Assembly: GCA_019633425.1 (NCBI GenBank)
Contig: WSUB01000007.1
Span: forward strand, 124,001 to 188,000
DNA from: Tulasnella sp. 424
Taxonomy: Eukaryota; Basidiomycota; Agaricomycetes; Cantharellales; Tulasnellaceae
Reading direction: 5' to 3'
DNA: 64,000 nucleotides
Shown here: one piece after another, positions 46,342 through 57,436 of the stretch
How the letters are laid out: each line of letters opens with the position of its first letter
Position numbering within the stretch: position 1 is the first letter of the stretch
The notes under the pieces: model-generated
What the model was told of the DNA's origin: nothing
The model's database searches: none
The model's input: the letters and a program-made list of their open reading frames with translations, nothing else
Program-made: the position numbers and the translations under genes

Positions 46342-48819
46342 ATGTCCACTTCAGTTGTGCTCCTCCCCACGGCCGCGACGTGTTCCATCCCTCTCGTCTC
46401 TCTCGCCATCCTCAAATGGGTTCGACCTAAGCCAATCCCTGGCATTCCGCATTATCCCATTACATCATTCTGGGGAGACATTCCCAAAATAAAAGAAGAT
46501 ACTGAGAAGTATGGAACCGTAGTGGAGAACGGTTCCATCTTTCGAAGAGCGCTTGAAGGCGGCCAACCCATTTTTCAGGTACACGAAGCTTTCTGAATTG
46601 CACTGCTTCACCTCACTAATATTTTGGGCAATTCATATTGTAGATTCTCATTGGCCCTTTCAGCAAGCTGGTTCTCCTGGCAGAAGCCCAGGAGCTTGAC
46701 GACTTCATGACCAGGGCGACAAAATCCCGAGCCATTGACCAAAGGTTAGTATACACCGGGCCACGAAGAACGTTTCAACAGTTCTCATAAGGATTGTCTT
46801 ACTGCAGCGATTCGCTGGTTGCAGCGCTCTCTGGGACCCTACCTAATGCGTGAGCCCCGTCCAACCCCCGCCCTCTACCGGGGCCTTACTTTCTCCATCT
46901 AGGATGATTTCGTTCAAAACAGGTGATTTCAAGGATACTTGAAACGTATGTATGATTATGGGCTTAATTTTTCTTCGTGGAAGGCGAGACGTGGAAAAAG
47001 CATCGTCGCGTCGCAGCCCCTCTTATGGGCTCCAAATACCTCAGGCAGATGACGCCAGCGATTGCTCAGAATGCCCAACTTCTGGTAACCAAGTTTCAAA
47101 AGTATCTTTTCACTTGTTCACGATCTGCTCTTTTCGGTGTTACTCACCTTAGGCCGAGCTATGGAAAGTCAAGATGGAGAAAGCCAAGGCTAACGGCGCG
47201 TCGTGCTTTTCTTGTGAAGACGACTTCAAATACGCAACCTTGGTGAGTTTATCTGGGTTTCTTGTGCTCCTCGGGTTTGTCCATGAACCCGTTATTCTCA
47301 GGACGCCGCCATGTCGGCTACAACAGGAAAGTCCGTTTCAGCCGTTGAACACGCCATTTCTCAGATAGCGAGGAGCGACCCCGTTGTCGATAAGCATGGA
47401 GGAGCCACGTTCCATTTACAGAGCCTTCCGATTTGCGATGCTGCCAGCTACCTCTTTGGTTCCATCGGTGATACCGTAAGCTTGCCGCCTACGCTCACGT
47501 ATCTCTACCAACAATATCTTCGATGGACTCCGACGTTCAACAAGCACTACAAAACAGCAGTTGACGTGGTCAATCAGTAAGTTGTATATATCTTCGTCTC
47601 GACTCACGCCATTCCTGATCCGTATGCAAAGGAGTGTAAATGAGCACCGTCAGCGCATTCGCGAGGCACGAGCTTTGGGGGAAACGATAGAAGCAGATTG
47701 TTTGATTGGAATGATCGTTCAGAATGAAGGACAGCCTGGTCAAGAGAGTTTCGCAGAAGCAGAGCTTCGAGATGAAGCCCTCGGTTATATCTTGTAAGTG
47801 CCACCTGAACGCCAGAATTAGACGAGGCAACTAACTACGCCTAACTCCGCTCGTAGTGCGGTACGAAAACCGAATCCACCGATGAGCTTCATAGATTGAC
47901 AAGTCTTCTTTAGGGTCAAGAGACGACTGCCATGGCTTTGCAGTGGGGGTACGTTCCTTGGAGTAGCTGTCTGTTCTCAGCCTGACCCTTCCGTTTGAAG
48001 AATGAAGTTTCTCACCGAAGCGCCCGATGTTCAGCGAACCTTGCACGAAGAGCTGCTCGCTACCATTGGCGATGAAGCTGAGGGAAGGCCATTGACGTTT
48101 GACAAAATGATGTCCCCCGAGAAGATGCCATACCTCGAAGCCGTCGTAGCCGAAATTCTTCGGTTCGCTCTCGTGGCACCCGGCGGCTCAACTAGACAGA
48201 GTTCGTGACTTCATAGCTCATAGCTCCTCGTCCTGTTGCCCCTTTTCTAATAATCGTGTTTTTTTCTCTAGCTACCGAACCGGTCGATTTCCTGGGGCAC
48301 ACTATCCCTGCTGGAACCCACATCCTCTATTTCGGCGGTATAGCCTCCTTCAACGCCAGCATTGAAAACGAGGAACGGCTGTGTTCCCTCGACTCCAAGA
48401 GGACAGAGACGTCCCGAAAGAACGGGCTTGGAGGTAGGGAGCTGTGGAAAACACCCACAAGTAAATTCGAACCCGATAGATGGATAAAATCAGATCCCGC
48501 TACCGGGAAGAGGACCTTCAATCCAAGGGCGGGGTTCAGCTTCCCATTTGGCATCGGCCTGAGGGCGTGCGCCGGAAAGCAATTGGCTGTGAGTAAATGC
48601 CTACATACCTCCCTCCTCTTCACCAAATTTGTGCGCTTTGAGCACTCATTTGGGTATTTGTTTCAGTTGCTCGAACTCAAGATCTACATTGCAACGCTGA
48701 ACTTGGTCTTTTTCTTGGACCACGTCCCCGAAGAGCTGTCGAGCCATCGAGCATCTATAAAGCTTTCTAGGTGTCCGTGTCAGACTTATGTATCTCCCAA
48801 GCCGTGGGCATCTCTGTGA
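46342..48819 (+). CDS. Cytochrome P450 mono-oxygenase
   Basis: The ATG at 46342 gives a hydrophobic anchor and the hinge KWVRPKPIPGIPHYPITSFW then GDIPKIKEDTEKYG. Exon 1 is 46342-46578 (79 codons); exon 2 begins ILIGPFSKLVLLAEAQELDD (46644); further short exons give SDSLVAALSGTLPNA and ETWKKHRRVAAPLMGSKYLR. The I-helix is GQETTAMALQWG (about 47913-47950), ExxR is AEILRF (about 48145), the PERF-like block is KFEPDRW and the haem loop is FPFGIGLRACAGKQLA (about 48540-48590). The end is VSPKPWASL, stop 48817-48819. At least ten short introns. All catalytic motifs are present. It is opposite in strand to the P450 at 41692-44056, with YTM1 between them, so the pair is an inverted duplication or the result of a local rearrangement. 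Substrate unknown. Confidence 0.9.
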
Positions 48820-49710
48820 GCAATATATTCATGGGATTGGAGGGCTCGAATCGTCAGGTGGTCAACGTATCATGGTTCCGGTTTGAACATTGCCCCGTTT
48901 GGAATTCCTTTCCTTCCGTACTGTTGGCCTCGTGCCTCTCAAGAGAAACTGATGTATATATATTTACATAGGCCATTAAACGCTGCGTCATCCTTGAAAG
49001 ACATACGAGGCCCTACATTCAAGCGTAGTCCTGTGACCGCACTCGCCGGTGGGCTTCGCCTCCTTAATAACACCAACCTCTCTATCGACTTTTATGTAGA
49101 CGATCTCATTCGGTGGTTAATTGATAGTAATAGCATAGACAAGGATCTTGTCCTTGCTTTGAAGCCACCATCTAACTCTGCGGGGAGAGGGGCGGTCAGC
49201 ATGAAAAACATTATAGGTGTCGGTTCTCACTTTGGGCAACCTCTTGACGAAGTAGCTGAGGAGAAGACAATCTCCTTGTCCTGCCAGTTAATTTCAGTTA
49301 TTGCGACTTTGTGGAGTTGAATTTCCTGAGACATGTCACTTGCCGTGTTAGGCTGGTTTTAAAGCAGAACTCTGCCCAAGGGGCGCAACGAGATAAAGTA
49401 TATGGGAAGCCACTATGTTGTAAGCAAAGGTATATAACTCTTCGCCTGCTGATACCACTCGAAGCGAAAACTCGTACATGTGATAGAGAATGATCTGCCT
49501 GGTTTGTCAGTCGAATACCTGGCCACAGCGTGGACCAGGTCTCATTGAGGCATTCTTTTCGATTAATTTCCTTCGTAATAGCAAACAAATCCGCGCCGAC
49601 GTCTGGCTAAAAATCAATCGCTAAACCTTGTACAGCAATACATATATACATGACTCTCGGTATAGAATCAACAAAATATGCCGCTCAATCTGGAATGCCC
49701 ACGCTAAACG
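48820..49710. other. Intergenic, possible small ORF 48952-49320
   Basis: About 0.9 kb between a P450 and the kinase-TPR pseudogene. A plus-strand frame from ATG 48952 to the stop at 49318-49320 would give 122 residues (including LAGGLRLLNNTNLSIDFYVD), with no family resemblance I recognise and no evident promoter. I consider it unproven. AT-rich runs near 49640 may be the 3' flank of the minus-strand gene. Confidence 0.35.
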
Positions 49711-51261
49711 TCATGCGGAGTCTTCTCGGTTAGATGATTGACGGAGCTTGGCAGCTTGTTTTGAAGTGTAAATTGCATCGTGAGTATCCCCGATTTGTTC
49801 AAAGACTTCAGCAGCTTTGGTATACAACCGAATGGCATCGTTACGGTCCTCCTGATCGCGATGTACGTCAGCGAGGCGCAGCAGAGAGAAAGCCCTCCCA
49901 TATCGGTCGCCGATCTCGGTACATATTTGCAAGGCTTCCGAAAGGAACGTGATGGCTTGATTGAACTCATTTCGAAGCCGATGCACCTCAGCGAGACCCT
50001 GAAGAGCTTGAGCTTTTCCGAGCCTGTCCCCGGTTTCGATCCGGATTTGTAATTCCTCGGAATAGAACGAGATGGCTTTGTTGTACTCGTTCTGAACCCA
50101 ATGCACGTCAGCGAGACCTCCTAGAACATCGGCTCTCCCTCGCCTGTCGCCGATATGGGTTCGGATTTGTAGAGCCTCCGAGTAGAAAGTAATGGCCTGG
50201 CTGAACTCGTTCCGAGCCCGATGTACCTCAGCGAGACCCCACAGAACAAAAGCTCTCCCTTGTTTGTTGCCGATGTCCGTGTAGATTTTTAGGGCGTCTG
50301 AGTAGAATGTAATGGCCTGGCTGTCCTCGTTCCGAAGCCGATGCACCTCAGCGAGACCCAAAAGAGCGGATGCTCTCCCTGGTCTATCGTCGATGTCGGT
50401 GCAGATCTCTAGGGCCTGCGAGTAGAATGGAATGGCCTGGCTGTACTCGCTTCGAAACCGATGCAGCTGCCCCAGTTGCACCAGGGCAGTCCCCATTCCT
50501 TTCCTGTCGCCGTTGTCCGTGTAGCCACCGACAGCCTTGGTATAGATATCCAACACTTTGAAGTAGTCACCCTGCTGCTAGTGCATATCTCCCAGTTTCA
50601 CCAGAAGCCAGGGAGAGTGAGCCCCGGAAGTCGCTGTATCCGAGGTCCGTAGAGGGTTTGGAATAGCCATTGGCTGAATCGAAATCGATCAATCGCGTGT
50701 AATCGATCATAATGAACACTACTCACCATCCAGTTGATTGACTTTCGACACTCCTCAGCAGTCGGTCGTTTGCTGGGGTCGATGCTCCAACAGACAAGCA
50801 TGAGGGAGCAAAGGGCCTGGATCAACGACATGCGAGTGTGATCGGTGATCGATGGAAGCATCCCCCGAATGACGCGTGTGACGACGGTAAACTCCGCGCG
50901 GACATCATGAAATGGGATGCTATTCGTCATAACCTATTTCAGAGCCGACTCTTAAATGTCTATTGTGAAGGCATAGCACTTTAGCTTTACCTCGTATGCT
51001 ACCCAGCCCAACGCCCAGATGTCGCTGAAGAGGCCCGGTTCCTCGTCATAAAATAGCTCTGGAGCGGCCCATCGAAGAGTGTAATGATTTCCCGTCAATG
51101 TTATGGTATTGGTGGATGCGCAGAACGTTGCTTCCAGCGAAAGCGGCTAATAAGGCCCGTGAAACCGTCGCTTGGCCCCCTCTGAACTCGCGGGAGTCTT
51201 TTGGGAATTCGACTGAGGACTGATCGATCCGCCATTTCGTGAGGTTCGTGAGCCTCTTCAT
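49711..51261 (-). pseudogene. Protein kinase (TKL-like)-TPR gene, disrupted
   Basis: From 5' to 3' on the minus strand: a start-like segment TNLTKWRIDQSSVEFPKD then FRGGQATVSRALLA, resembling a kinase glycine loop (about 51130-51260). Then TLTGNHYTLRWAAPELF (APE motif, about 51050-51100) and SDIWALGWVAYEVMTNSIPF. Then a kinase C-lobe ending CWSIDPSKRPTAEECRKS (exon 50727-50933), an intron, and a TPR domain with 40-residue repeats such as ALLGLAEVHRLRNEDSQAIT and FYSDALKIYTDIGNKQGR. Two defects are visible. The glycine loop and APE motif are only about 100 nt apart, leaving no room for the VAIK, HRD and DFG elements. Codon 50578-50580 is an in-frame TAG where repeats read LGDMH-x-QQGDYF. The TPR frame runs 49711-50556 without further breaks. 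Family role: signalling kinase with protein-binding repeats; this copy is probably dead, or makes only the TPR part. Confidence 0.75.
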
Positions 51262-51348
51262 CTACCGGAGAAACATTGTCTTGGTGAGCGATTGGAGTTG
51301 CCACTCGAGACCCGAGAGCGACGTACCATTTTAGCGCTCGGCTGGAAT

Positions 51349-51861
51349 AGCATGTCTTCGGCATGGCAATTTGCTCTCGAGAACCAATGACAAGCTGCAA
51401 GGGGGATCGTGTTCGAGTACTAGACCCCGGCGCATACATAGTGTTCGGGTAGTAAACTCCAGCGTGAACTTGTTCCGCGTCGGCGCCATTCTTTCGGATC
51501 GGAATCCAGGCACGTGACATCTTTCCCACCCCACAGATAGCGGCGATCCCTGTTTACCTGTGCCGGCACAGCAAAAGCCCGCCACAGTTGATGGTTGGGC
51601 TTCACTGAGTGAGCAAAGGGTGTCGAGCTGGTCAAGGTACCGGTGCTTAGGCGAGGCCTATCTAGAACATCGCAAGCAGCCCCAAGCAAGGGACTCGCCG
51701 CCCTCGTGTTCATTAGCTGCTGACTGAATCCAATCGGCCCCCCAGATCCGTTCGAAACTCCGCTCGAAAATTTGGAAGACCGACTTATCAGTCCGACTTC
51801 TTCGACAAGTGGGTGGGTGCTTGCGGCGAAGTTAATGGCACGATCCGAAGGGTTTCTTTGG
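51349..51861 (-). repeat. Left arm of a 513-bp inverted repeat
   Basis: This 513-bp segment recurs in reverse complement at 52075-52587, with only about three mismatches by eye. Its minus strand is open for about 150 codons (for example RAASPLLGAACDVLDRPRL). The outer edge continues into the kinase-TPR pseudogene at 51261, so this arm appears to be the original and the other the copy. Confidence 0.92.
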
Positions 51862-52074
51862 AGCAGCAACTTCCTGTCATCTCATTGCGGAGATTCCTTG
51901 CTGTCTTGGCCGCAGAGAACAGGCAGCAAGCAAACACACAATGGGCTATCAACTTAATTCAACTCGTAGATTAGAACCTGCCCAGAAATAATTAACTACG
52001 GCAGTTGCTTAGGATAGACATTTTGTATAATAAACCGCCCCGACCAAATGCCCAACCTCTGCTCCGCCAATCCC
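51862..52074. other. Spacer of the inverted repeat
   Basis: 213 nt between the two arms, AT-rich in its right half, with no gene. It would form the loop of a long hairpin transcript. Confidence 0.8.
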
Positions 52075-52587
52075 CCAAAGAAACCCTTCGGATCGTTTCA
52101 TTAACTTCGCCGCAAGCACCCACCCACTTGTCGAAGAAGTCGGACTGATAAGTCGGTCTTCCAAATTTTCGAGCGGAGTTTCGAACGGATCTGGGGGGCC
52201 GATTGGATTCAGTCAGCAGCTAATGAACACGAGGGCGGCGAGTCCCTTGCTTGGGGCTGCTTGCGATGTTCTAGATAGGCCTCGCCTAAGCACCGGTACC
52301 TTGACCAGCTCGACACCCTTTGCTCACTCAGTGAAGCCCAACCATCAACTGTGGCGGGCTTTTGCTGTGCCGGCACAGGTAAACAGGGATCGCCGCTATC
52401 TGTGGGGTGGGAAAGATGTCACGTGCCTGGATTCCGATCCGAAAGAATGGCGCCGACGCGGAACAAGTTCACGCTGGAGTTTACTACCCGAACACTATGT
52501 ATGCGCCGGGGTCTAGTACTCGAACACGATCCCCCTTGCAGCTTGTCATTGGTTCTCGAGAGCAAATTGCCATGCCGAAAACATGCT
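52075..52587 (+). repeat. Right arm of a 513-bp inverted repeat
   Basis: Reverse complement of 51349-51861. Similarity starts at CCAAAGAAACCCTTCGGATC and ends at ACATGCT; the flanks on both sides are unrelated to those of the left arm. The arm carries the same open frame on the plus strand. Near identity points to a very recent inverted duplication. Confidence 0.92.
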
Positions 52588-52820
52588 TGCTTTTAGCTTC
52601 ATATCGAAGCAAATGCAATTTGTTCTCACCCGGTATGGGGATCTGTGTATGCACTCTGAGGTCTTGAGATGCGCGCCATGCTAGCCTTGAGAGGGAGCCA
52701 GGAGGATGTTAAATAGACGGAGGTAGATAGAAGCCCCCGGTCTCAGTCGTCTACCATACCAGCGTTCCGGTTCATCCTCGGAATCCAGAGCCTCTAGATA
52801 CACAGCGACAGCACCGGTCG

Positions 52821-53875
52821 ATGTCCATCCAGCGGCAACCCTCAAATCAACATCTACGGCCGCAAGCACCCGTTTACCCCGGTGTCCAGCGTCCTAGGAC
52901 GACATCATTTCCACCACCACCAGGGCAGCCAATGCCTACGGGAATCCAGCCAGGCACTGTCCCGACAGCACCAGCACCACCCGCCATCCCCCAACGTAAT
53001 CCGATTAACGCCTATGCTAACCTGCGGCCCCTCGTCCCTACAGACGATAACGACCCTCGCGTACTATTTAGGCCATACCTGAACTCCTATTGGGCAACTC
53101 CGCAACTTCTTGCAAGCGAATATCCAAGCCAAGGCCCCCTTGCGCTTTCCCGAATGCCGATACCCAGAATTCGCGACCTCGTCAAGCCCAAGAGAAAGCG
53201 ACCAATAGCTATGATATGGTTCATAGCGTAAGTTTCTTCGAAAGCACCCTCGTAGACGGCTGTGTGCATCTGACTTGCAGTTCTCGGGAACCAGAGCGGC
53301 GCTGCAGCACGCCGATCCGCATTCTCTGACATTCAAAGAGATACGAGAATTAATAGAAAAGTATCAACCTTGGAGGATACATGAATGCCGCGGGGTTGAT
53401 AAGAAAACGGCTGCCGAGGTAATATCAGTCTTCGGCTTAAGAACGTCCTCATAAACTTTGCGCTATTACATGGCAGGGGAATATCCGATGGATCCTGTCC
53501 AAGTCGCCGGCATTTGCACCAGACCCCCATCTTCCTGGCTCCTGGCGCATGACAGGAGGACCTCTGGTTAGAACCAGCGAACTCTCGCCAGAATACAATT
53601 TGGCGCCCGAAAGGCTCGTGTCAGTTCACTCACGACCAGCACTCATTCAAGCCCAACGAACGTTCGGGTCCGACTCGGAAGCAGGACGGCAAGAATCAGC
53701 AGGCGCAGAAAGTCAAAGATGGACTGAGGCAGATAAGCAAGTCTACCTGTGAGTTTTATTTTTTGCTGCTAAATCGCTATACGTGCTGATGCATATCGAT
53801 CAAAGAGACTGGCTCGACCGCTTGTACGCTCCATTTGGGTCGTCAGGAGCAACCTTTCAGGAGCCAAATCTCTAA
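52821..53875 (+). CDS. Divergent forkhead-like protein
   Basis: Proline-rich N-terminus (residues 1-75, with FPPPPGQPMPTG), then KRKRPIAMIWFIA, and after an intron LTFKEIRELIEKYQPWR, and after another intron GNIRWILSKSPAFAPDPHLP then GSWRM. The order basic-R-P-x-x-x-I, L-T-x-x-E-I, xIRxxLSxxPxF, G-x-W matches the forkhead winged helix (family IRHNLS becomes IRWILS), so I call a degenerate forkhead transcription factor. Exon 1 is 52821-53227 (donor GTAAGT), exon 2 is 53281-53418, exon 3 from 53477. The exon 1/exon 2 join with canonical sites is out of frame by one base: either a non-standard splice, a sequencing error or real decay. A last exon may follow a GTGAGT donor at about 53749, giving YLDWLDRLYAPFGSSGATF and a stop at 53873-53875; without it the stop is 53750-53752. 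Confidence 0.55.
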
Positions 53876-55107
53876 CAAAGAACCTGTGGTTATGACTTGG
53901 AGAGAGATAGGAAGTAGGCCTCTTTCTTGAAAACAAATTGTTACCATAATTTCGCTTGTGTCCGACTTTTACTTAATATGCATGTGTACATGTTGACTCT
54001 CACGGCTGGATCTAATGGTATCCAGATAACAACCAGCCTACTCGCCCTCGCAAGTTGGTATCGGTCTGGTCCGGGAGACTGGTGTCTATTGGTTGAGCTG
54101 TCCCAAATTGTGAGGTCCTAGGGATATCCCCTAGCATCGGCGCGTTAAGTAACCTAATTTGACAATGAAAAGACCGCAAACGTCTCTCCAACCTCCAACG
54201 AAAGCTTGATCGTGTTCCATGGCACAAAGGTTTCAATCTAGATCAGTTTGACTCGTTCCCTTGTAATTTGTTTCGCTGTTCGTCATATCCTTAAATATTT
54301 TAGGTAGAGCCTCCTTGAAGGTGTTTTAGACCCCATCGAGCAACGAAAAAGGCCTTAAATAGTCAGAGAAGAACCAGCTCACGTCCAACACACATTTTCT
54401 GAGAACCGCTTTACTTTGACCAAGGCAGGAAGCAAGTACTTGCTGGTCGTAAGTTAGCCGGTTCAAGTCGTTCATGCAGTTGTTGAAGCTGAAGCTGGAC
54501 CAGACGTTCTAGCCGAGAATTTTAGTGGCGTTTTTGACTGTTAAGCTCGTCAACCCACTCCACCACTGGATGCCGATACTTTCCTCCTTCGCTTCCTCAG
54601 TGTCATCAGTCCGTTTGTGAGAGATATTGGTGTGTCGGCAATAAATGTGATATGATCGACAACTTAGCTGTGATAGGGATTGATACAAGAGGTTAACAAA
54701 CTACTCTGAGAAGCCTCAATTGCAGATGGATCTCAATATCTACGTACCCTCAAACCCTCCTAGTTAATCATCTACAGCCAGCTGTAAGCAAACGTAAGTG
54801 CATAATTTAGCTCCTGTCTTAGTTGTCATATGTATGGCCCAAATGAAGAGATAATCTACTCTGCTGCCAAGCCCTCTAAGTGTCCGTTCATATGCGGGTG
54901 AGTGCTTCCCTCTTACAGACTCTGGGCTTGTACAAGAGCGTGTTGTGTACCCCTCGTGATGTTGGTTTGCTTTCGTGGCAAGGCCAGGTACATTAAGCCC
55001 CAAACATTTCCTAGCCCAAAGCCTTCCCTTCTCTAACACTCTCACTTGCTTTCACTCTTCCTTAACGGCATTCCAGCTTGAACTGACTCTCTTCCATCAC
55101 TACCTCA
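53876..55107. other. Intergenic region upstream of DMC1
   Basis: About 1.2 kb, AT-richer than the neighbours, with no open frame that looks coding on either strand. The last 60 nt are pyrimidine-rich and precede the DMC1 start. Confidence 0.6.
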
Positions 55108-57158
55108 ATGTCTCGACGCAACACCAACGCTACGGCCGCAAGAGCACCCAGCGTCGCTCCCTCTGTTGCACGCCCTGATTCTCCACCACCAGGAGATGAC
55201 GAAGAGGTAAGTCGACGCGTTGGGGCACGTCCGAGTCTCCCAGCTACCGCCCAGAAAACTTTTCTAACGCGCTTTTCGTACTGCGCTCTCTCCCTTAGGA
55301 AACACCAACATTTGATCTCATTGACGAGCTTCAGCAACATGTAGGCCCGGAGTCGTTTCGCCCTTATCTTATCAGCACTTCCGCGCCAACCGGGCCTGGA
55401 CGCTGACGACGAGGAACCTATCTCATAGGGAATCAACGTGCAAGACATTCAAAAGCTCAAGACGGCTTCCATACACACGGTACAAGGTGTCAAGGGCATG
55501 TCCAGGCGCAATATGTGCAAAATCAAGGTCCACGGGCTCCAGTCTTTGGTTGGCGAAATGCTGACGGGACCGTGTCTGCCTTGGTGAACCCTAGGGCCTT
55601 TCAGAAGCAAAGGTTGATAAGATCAAGGTCGAATATCTGGCGTTGTAACCTCGACGCAAGCTGACTGACGTCGGACTTCGCGGCTTGGATTGGGACACTC
55701 AAGGAAGCGGCGATCAAGATCATAGTGAGGTCGACGAACCGCCCATTTCAGTGTTGCACTCGCTTACGTAGATGCTCTGTAGGGATCGTCATTTTTACCC
55801 GCAAGTCTCGTATTGGCCAACCGAAGGGGCGTCTTCTCGATCAGTACCGGCAGCAAGGCCGTGGACGCGATGCTAGGAGGTACGCTTGTCGCGATGTCAA
55901 TCATTCCCAGAGCTCACCTTATCAACCGGAATAGGTGGAATACAGTCTCGATGTATCTCTGAAGGTGCGTCGTCCCGAGTCCTGAAGGGTTGGGGTTATC
56001 TGACATCTCGCTTGTTACGCGGTCAGTTTACGGCGAATATCGAACAGGCAAGACACAACTCGCGCACACCCTATGCGTCGTCACCCAGCTTCCAAGGGAT
56101 ATGGGCGGCGCGTCCGGAAAGGTTGCCTACATCGATACCGAAGGTGAGAAGGCTTCGAAAAGTCCATCGACTTTATTGAGTTTAGGACGGCGTCTTCAGG
56201 GACCTTCCGGCCAGAACGTATTTCTCAAATAGCCGATCGATTCAACTTGGAGCCTGGTCCTGTGTTGGAAAACATAGTACATGGTAAGAGATACCAATCC
56301 GTTCTCGGAAGAAATGGCTGAGACTTCGGTTTACCTCTAGCTCGGGCGTTGAATAGCGAGCACCAGGTTGGCACACAACATACCTCAAGGTCACGCAAGT
56401 GATGTTGGTAGCTAACGTCCGGCCATAGATGGAGCTAACAAAGGATCTTGGAGAACGCTTGGCTGAAGGCGGATATCGTCTCATTATCGTGGACTCGATC
56501 ATGGCACTATTCCGAGTTGACTATAGTGGGCGGGGTGAGCTCAGTGAACGACAGCAAAAGGTAATCCTCTCTGTGTCAACATCTTGAATGTGATGATTCT
56601 GAATTTGGATTATTTTTGCAGCTGGCACAATTCCTGGCACAATTGACGAGGATGGCAGAGGAGTTTAATGTGAGCGTCTTTCGACCGCATATGACACGGT
56701 TATTGAGCTGACTCCCAAATGCCTAGGTCGCAATCCTTTTAACAAACCAAGTTCAATGTGCGTGGTCGAGGTCCTCAGGGACATCGAAGTGCTTCGCACA
56801 TTGACCATTGTCCTTGCCTACGCAGCCGACCCCGGAGCGACTATGGTCTTCACGGCCGGAGGAGCTCTCAAGCCTGTTGGTGGCCACGTCTTATCCCATG
56901 CGTCGACTGTGCGCATATTTCTTCGGAAAGGTAATGCATATTAGATGGGCTGCTAGCGGTCCAACCAAGCTGAACTCCTGTTTGTGTCAGGACGTGGCGA
57001 CGAGCGGATCGCAAAGCTCTCGGACAGGTAAGAGAGATAGGCCACCTCCCACGGCGGAATGATATAGGCTGAAGCTGTCTTATTTAATCTCTAGCCCTGA
57101 CCGCCCAGAGGGTGAAGCAACGTACAAACTGGCGGAAGGCGGTTGGGAGGACGTGTGA
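55108..57158 (+). CDS. DMC1: Meiotic recombinase DMC1
   Basis: RecA/Rad51-family ATPase that forms filaments on single-stranded DNA and performs interhomologue strand exchange in meiosis; nuclear. [20 protein letters not shown] is a variable leader; then [10 protein letters not shown] and [20 protein letters not shown] (helix-hairpin-helix domain), [28 protein letters not shown], Walker [39 protein letters not shown], Walker [21 protein letters not shown] and [20 protein letters not shown]. The end is [25 protein letters not shown] and [33 protein letters not shown] and DPGAT mark DMC1, not RAD51 (which has TALYRTD). The gene is cut into roughly 15 exons, some tiny (42 and 33 nt), and many introns are about 50 nt. 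The ATP-site and hairpin exons all join in frame as I traced them. Its presence implies a competent meiosis. Confidence 0.93.
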
Positions 57159-57436
57159 CGACTTCACGCTTCGCGTTTTATGATTAATTATAGCTCTTGG
57201 TCGGTCATTGGGACATTCATTATCACAGTATTGATTGCATGAAGATATCTTGTTGGTCTTGTTGGTATCATTATCCTCATGGGCTGCATCTTGTGGTTTG
57301 GTTCGTGAAGGCAATGTTTGTCACGAGGCGCCTCCGCCGTCACGCACCGTCACGGGATCTCAATCCAAACCACGTTCCAGGTCTGCTCTCCCAAGGATCG
57401 CTTTGCCCCTCACCAAACACTTCTACTAGACTATCC

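Noticed and set aside
48883..49320. Small plus-strand gene
   Set aside because: The longest frame begins without ATG; the ATG at 48952 leaves 122 residues with no recognisable motif. Kept only as a note in the intergenic entry.
51349..52587. DNA transposon with long terminal inverted repeats
   Set aside because: No transposase between the arms (213-nt spacer), outer flanks show no target-site duplication, and one arm runs into the kinase-TPR remnant; inverted duplication explains it better.
55108..57158. RAD51 as identity of the recombinase
   Set aside because: [20 protein letters not shown] and DPGAT are DMC1 signatures; RAD51 has TALYRTD at the first site.
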